Shown: positions 61,334 through 64,000 of the stretch, one piece after another
Numbering within the stretch: position 1 is the stretch's first letter
Layout of the letters: every line of letters starts with the position of its first letter
Assembly: GCF_900155425.1 (NCBI RefSeq)
Contig: NZ_LT700192.1
Coordinates: 62,001 to 126,000 of the forward strand
Source: Parabacteroides massiliensis
GTDB taxonomy: Bacteria; Bacteroidota; Bacteroidia; Bacteroidales; Tannerellaceae
Direction of reading: 5' to 3'
Length of the DNA: 64,000 nucleotides
Made by a program: the position numbers and the translations under genes
The notes under the pieces: model-generated
The model's database searches: none
What the model was told of the DNA's origin: nothing
Seen by the model: the letters and a program-made list of their open reading frames with translations, nothing else

Positions 61334-63739
61334 TTAAAAATCAACAATAAGACGAACATTCAACTGTCGGCCTGTCAGGTAATTGGGGATCGCGTACTGG
61401 TGGTTGTCTATATTGGTGATCCAATAATAGGAACTTGTGTTCTTTATGTCGAACAGGTTGAAAATGTCGAGTCCGAGCCAAATGTTTTTGAGGTTGCGGA
61501 AAAATCCGCGATCCATAATCGCATCCGTTCCCCCGGCAAGCTGGTAAGAAAAACCGAGGTCCACACGTTTGTAGGTCGGAGTGCGGAAATAACCGTCCTC
61601 GTAGCCTGTACGTGGGGCTGTGACGGGAAGGCCGCCGGACAAGACGCCTTTCAGATTCAGTTTGACGCGTTTGTAACCGGGAAAATAATCCTGGAAAAAA
61701 AGCGATACATTGTAGCCTTGGCTGTTGGGCATCGGGACATACTCGCTACCTCGGATGCTTTGCTCCGCTTTCATCAGGGAGAAACTGATCCAGGAGTCCG
61801 TACCCGGAACAAATTCGCCGAAGAATTTGACATCGAGACCCATTGCGTGACCTTGGGCGCAGTTCTCGCCGTAGTACCGGATCTTGACATTATCTACCGT
61901 ATAAGGGTTCAGGTTGTCCAATTTTTTGTAATACATATCGGCACTGACTTTAAAGTTCCGGCCGGAGGCCCGGAAGGTATAATCGCCTCCTGCAATGACA
62001 TGGATGGAGCGTTGCGATTTCAGGTCGTTGTTCAGCTGTATGATGCTGTTGCCGTGTTCGTCCTGTACGGTCGTACGCAGTTCCTTGTAGAAAGGAGATT
62101 GGTAATACAGGCCGGAAGCCAGGCGGAATGTCAGGTTCTGGTCGAAATTAGGAATGAAACCGATTGATGCACGCGGGCTGAATATGAATTCCTTGTTATA
62201 GCTCCAGTAACTGCCGCGTATGCCGCCGACCAGCGTGAACAGGCCTTGTTTGGTGCGGAACTTGAACATGTCCTGCAAATAGCCGGAAATGCGTGTGCTT
62301 TCCAGTTTATTATCCGAAAACAGGTTTGCGATCACGTTGACGTTTCCGCCTCCTTGTGGCAACGAGTATCCGGCAGAGTCGCGTTTTTCCCATTCGCTGA
62401 TCTTATCGTTGATCTTTTCCAACTGGACGGTGGCGCCCCATTTCAACGTGTTGTTTTTCACACGGGCGACACCATAGTGGCCGACGTTCATGATGTTGGA
62501 ATGCAGGCGGTTGCGGGCGTGTTCGTTGTAGCGTGCGATGGATAAGTTCTGTATTTCACCTCCGCCTTCTTCGGCCGCATCTCCCAACCAGTAATCGCCG
62601 GCAATGTCATATCCTTCCTCTTCCTTGCTGGTGAAAGCAGAGGCCTGCAAGCCGAGCTCCGTATTGTCGTTCAGGTTGTGCTTTAAAGTGAGCGCTCCGA
62701 ATAGCGTTTCGAATTTGTCCCGTTCTTGTCCACTCATAAACACCTTGAATTTTTTTGCGTTCGTTACCGTTCCGAAAGAAGTTTCGCGGGTGTGGGGAAT
62801 GAACTTGTAATTGTTTATGGCCAGGTTTCCAAGGAAGTTGATCTCCCATTTCGGGGTGAACTTGTATGTCATGTACGTCTGCAAATCAATGAAATTCGGA
62901 TCATATTCGGCATCCGTGTCGGTCGTTTTCAAAAGAGAACGTCCTGTTTTGTAGCGAAAACCGGTCACCTGCGTGAACTTGCCGGACGAGCTGCCCACAT
63001 AGGCATTGGCTCCCAGCAGGCTGGCAGAGGCCGAACCTTCGAATCCTTTCGGCTTTTTGTAGGTGATATCCAGCACGGAGCTCATCTTGTCTCCGTAACG
63101 GGCTTCAAATCCTCCGGCAGAAAAATTGACGGATTCCGTCATGTCCGGGTTGATAAAACTCAGTCCTTCCTGTTGTCCTGAACGGATGAGCAGCGGGCGG
63201 AACACTTCCAGTCCGTTCACATATACGATGTTCTCGTCATAGCTGCCGCCACGTACGGAGTATTGTGAACTTAATTCGTTGTTGGAAGTAACGCCTGCAA
63301 ATGTGACGACCAGGCTTTCAATGCTCCCTCCGGCAGGGTCGGGGAGCAGCTTGACGCGGTCGGCATCGAGGGTTTGAAGGGTGGATGTCTGTCTTCGGAT
63401 AGCGGTCGCTGTCACTTCTCCCAATTCGATAGAGGTGTAGTTCATCTGCACGTTGAGCCGCATGTCGCCGGTTACCTGCGGAATGATCCTTTCGGCCTTG
63501 TTGTAACCCAGGCATGAATAGATGAGCGTCACCGAGTCGCCGGTAGCGACCGAAAGCGAGTAGTGCCCTTTTTCGTTACTCATCGCTCCGTTTAACGTAT
63601 TCTTGACCCGAATATTGACCAAGTCCAACGGATTGCCGTCCGCATCGCGGATGTAACCGCTGATTTTGGCATGTCCTTGCCCGAAAGCATGTATCGAAAA
63701 TAATATATATAGTAGTATTGCTATTGCACGAATCTTCAT
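61334..63739 (-). CDS. TonB-dependent outer-membrane receptor
   Basis: The 801-residue receptor has a signal peptide (IRAIAILLYILFSIHAFG). An N-terminal carboxypeptidase regulatory-like domain (about 25-105, ISGYIRDADGNPLDLVNIRV) precedes the plug (about 110-230, YSVRGGSYDENIVYVNGLEV; NFSAGGFEARYGDKMSSVLDI) and a 22-strand barrel to a C-terminal aromatic end (NVRLIVDF). No SusD-like partner or sigma/anti-sigma pair is adjacent, so it is a stand-alone importer; the ligand is unknown. Confidence 0.93.
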   Translation of the reverse strand: MKIRAIAILLYILFSIHAFGQGHAKISGYIRDADGNPLDLVNIRVKNTLNGAMSNEKGHYSLSVATGDSVTLIYSCLGYNKAERIIPQVTGDMRLNVQMNYTSIELGEVTATAIRRQTSTLQTLDADRVKLLPDPAGGSIESLVVTFAGVTSNNELSSQYSVRGGSYDENIVYVNGLEVFRPLLIRSGQQEGLSFINPDMTESVNFSAGGFEARYGDKMSSVLDITYKKPKGFEGSASASLLGANAYVGSSSGKFTQVTGFRYKTGRSLLKTTDTDAEYDPNFIDLQTYMTYKFTPKWEINFLGNLAINNYKFIPHTRETSFGTVTNAKKFKVFMSGQERDKFETLFGALTLKHNLNDNTELGLQASAFTSKEEEGYDIAGDYWLGDAAEEGGGEIQNLSIARYNEHARNRLHSNIMNVGHYGVARVKNNTLKWGATVQLEKINDKISEWEKRDSAGYSLPQGGGNVNVIANLFSDNKLESTRISGYLQDMFKFRTKQGLFTLVGGIRGSYWSYNKEFIFSPRASIGFIPNFDQNLTFRLASGLYYQSPFYKELRTTVQDEHGNSIIQLNNDLKSQRSIHVIAGGDYTFRASGRNFKVSADMYYKKLDNLNPYTVDNVKIRYYGENCAQGHAMGLDVKFFGEFVPGTDSWISFSLMKAEQSIRGSEYVPMPNSQGYNVSLFFQDYFPGYKRVKLNLKGVLSGGLPVTAPRTGYEDGYFRTPTYKRVDLGFSYQLAGGTDAIMDRGFFRNLKNIWLGLDIFNLFDIKNTSSYYWITNIDNHQYAIPNYLTGRQLNVRLIVDF

Positions 63740-63809
63740 ATTCCATCTAATTGTAAATCTACTAACGCGGGAAACAACGATTTATTTTCAAAGGAAGTCA
63801 ATTTCTCAC

Positions 63810-63817
63810 TATCTTTG
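63810..63817 (+). promoter_or_regulatory. Promoter -7 box TATCTTTG for metA
   Basis: TATCTTTG, exact TAnnTTTG match, 32 nt before the ATG at 63849. The leader is too short for a SAM riboswitch. Confidence 0.55.
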
Positions 63818-63848
63818 TGCCATATATAAATAATTTCAAGGAAAGAAA

Positions 63849-64000
63849 ATGCCTTTAAACCTACAGAAGAACTTACCAGCTGTTGAGCTGTTGAAGAAAG
63901 AGCACATCTTTGTGATGGACTCGTTACGTGCGTCTGAGCAGGACATTCGTCCGCTACGTGTGGTTGTGCTGAACCTGATGCCGCTGAAGATCACGACGGA
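63849..64000 (+). CDS. metA: Homoserine O-acyltransferase (MetA), 3' end cut by window
   Basis: Only the first 50 residues are visible: [20 protein letters not shown], then [20 protein letters not shown]. This matches the N-terminus of MetA (E. coli [20 protein letters not shown] with the conserved RPLKVLILNLMP-type segment). The enzyme acylates homoserine at the start of methionine synthesis; whether it uses succinyl- or acetyl-CoA cannot be told from this part. The rest lies beyond the window. Confidence 0.92.
   Translation, partial: MPLNLQKNLPAVELLKKEHIFVMDSLRASEQDIRPLRVVVLNLMPLKITT

Noticed and set aside
63740-63848. Possible SAM or other riboswitch before metA
   Set aside because: Only about 25-30 nt lie between the promoter box and the ATG, too short for such a structure.
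1-64000. CRISPR array, rRNA operon or intact insertion sequence
   Set aside because: No regularly spaced repeat-spacer pattern, no rRNA-like stretch and no transposase-like protein was found in the window.

Overview
The window reads as the chromosome of an anaerobic gut or oral Bacteroidales bacterium, most likely a Parabacteroides or close Tannerellaceae relative. The reasons are the Bacteroidetes-type promoters (TAnnTTTG, seen before many genes on both strands), the Bacteroidetes-only families (DUF5606, long NusB, PUR-like DUF3276, DUF2027/Smr, DUF5106, a lamin-tail OadG subunit), a DPP11-type S46 peptidase, PorT-like and PorE-like type IX secretion proteins, and a methylmalonyl-CoA decarboxylase sodium-pump operon of the succinate-to-propionate pathway. 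No genus-level marker could be compared, so the genus is an inference.

Layout. 1-2.3 kb: 3' part of lon, then a repeat-rich spacer. 2.8-6.4 kb (minus): DUF5606, then yajC-YbbR-coaE, and nusB. 6.5-8.1 kb: PUR-like protein, a small ferredoxin, a PorT-like barrel. 8.1-11.3 kb (minus): rsfS-ftsH-cdsA. 11.5-11.7 kb: two identical tRNA-Gln(CUG) genes with a strong promoter and a terminator. 11.8-17.6 kb: an AT-rich accessory island holding a DUF4143-type ATPase with palindromes in its promoter, a broken WYL regulator, a divergent unknown pair, and an unknown four-gene cassette with membrane proteins and a YbjN/Sel1/UVR-like protein. 17.9-22.3 kb (minus): dnaG with a NatA/NatB-type ABC exporter. 22.3-26.2 kb (minus): DPP11, a CYTH protein, a DUF2027/Smr protein. 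26.5-34.5 kb (plus): queA, PorE-like lipoprotein, DUF5106 lipoprotein, a candidate small RNA, bifunctional nuclease-nupC-rsmE-acetyltransferase. 34.5-36 kb: guaA (minus). 36.1-42.7 kb (plus): coiled-coil membrane protein, Crp/Fnr regulator, and an efflux operon (TolC, HlyD, two ABC-2 permeases, no ATPase). 42.9-43.8 kb: sugar phosphate isomerase-like lipoprotein. 43.8-50.9 kb (minus): lysS-gpsA-pgi-HAD phosphatase and YicC-gmk-nadD. 51-53.2 kb (plus): tsaB and a MATE exporter. 53.2-56.3 kb: an HU-like protein and a VirE/VapE-type P-loop protein, flanked on both sides by copies of a 9-bp motif. 56.6-61.2 kb (minus): mce-mmdA-OadG-like-biotin carrier-OadB-like. 61.3-63.7 kb: a TonB-dependent receptor. 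63.85 kb to the end: start of metA.

Most of the window is conserved housekeeping backbone: protein quality control (Lon, FtsH), membrane assembly (YajC, CdsA), translation and tRNA (RsfS, NusB, LysS, QueA, RsmE, TsaB, YicC), replication (DnaG), nucleotide and cofactor supply (GuaA, Gmk, NadD, CoaE) and central metabolism (Pgi, GpsA, Mmd). The unexplained parts are the island beside the tRNA-Gln pair, especially the 15.06-17.56 kb cassette, and the HU-VapE pair between iteron-like arrays. I see no rRNA, CRISPR array, intact insertion sequence or phage.
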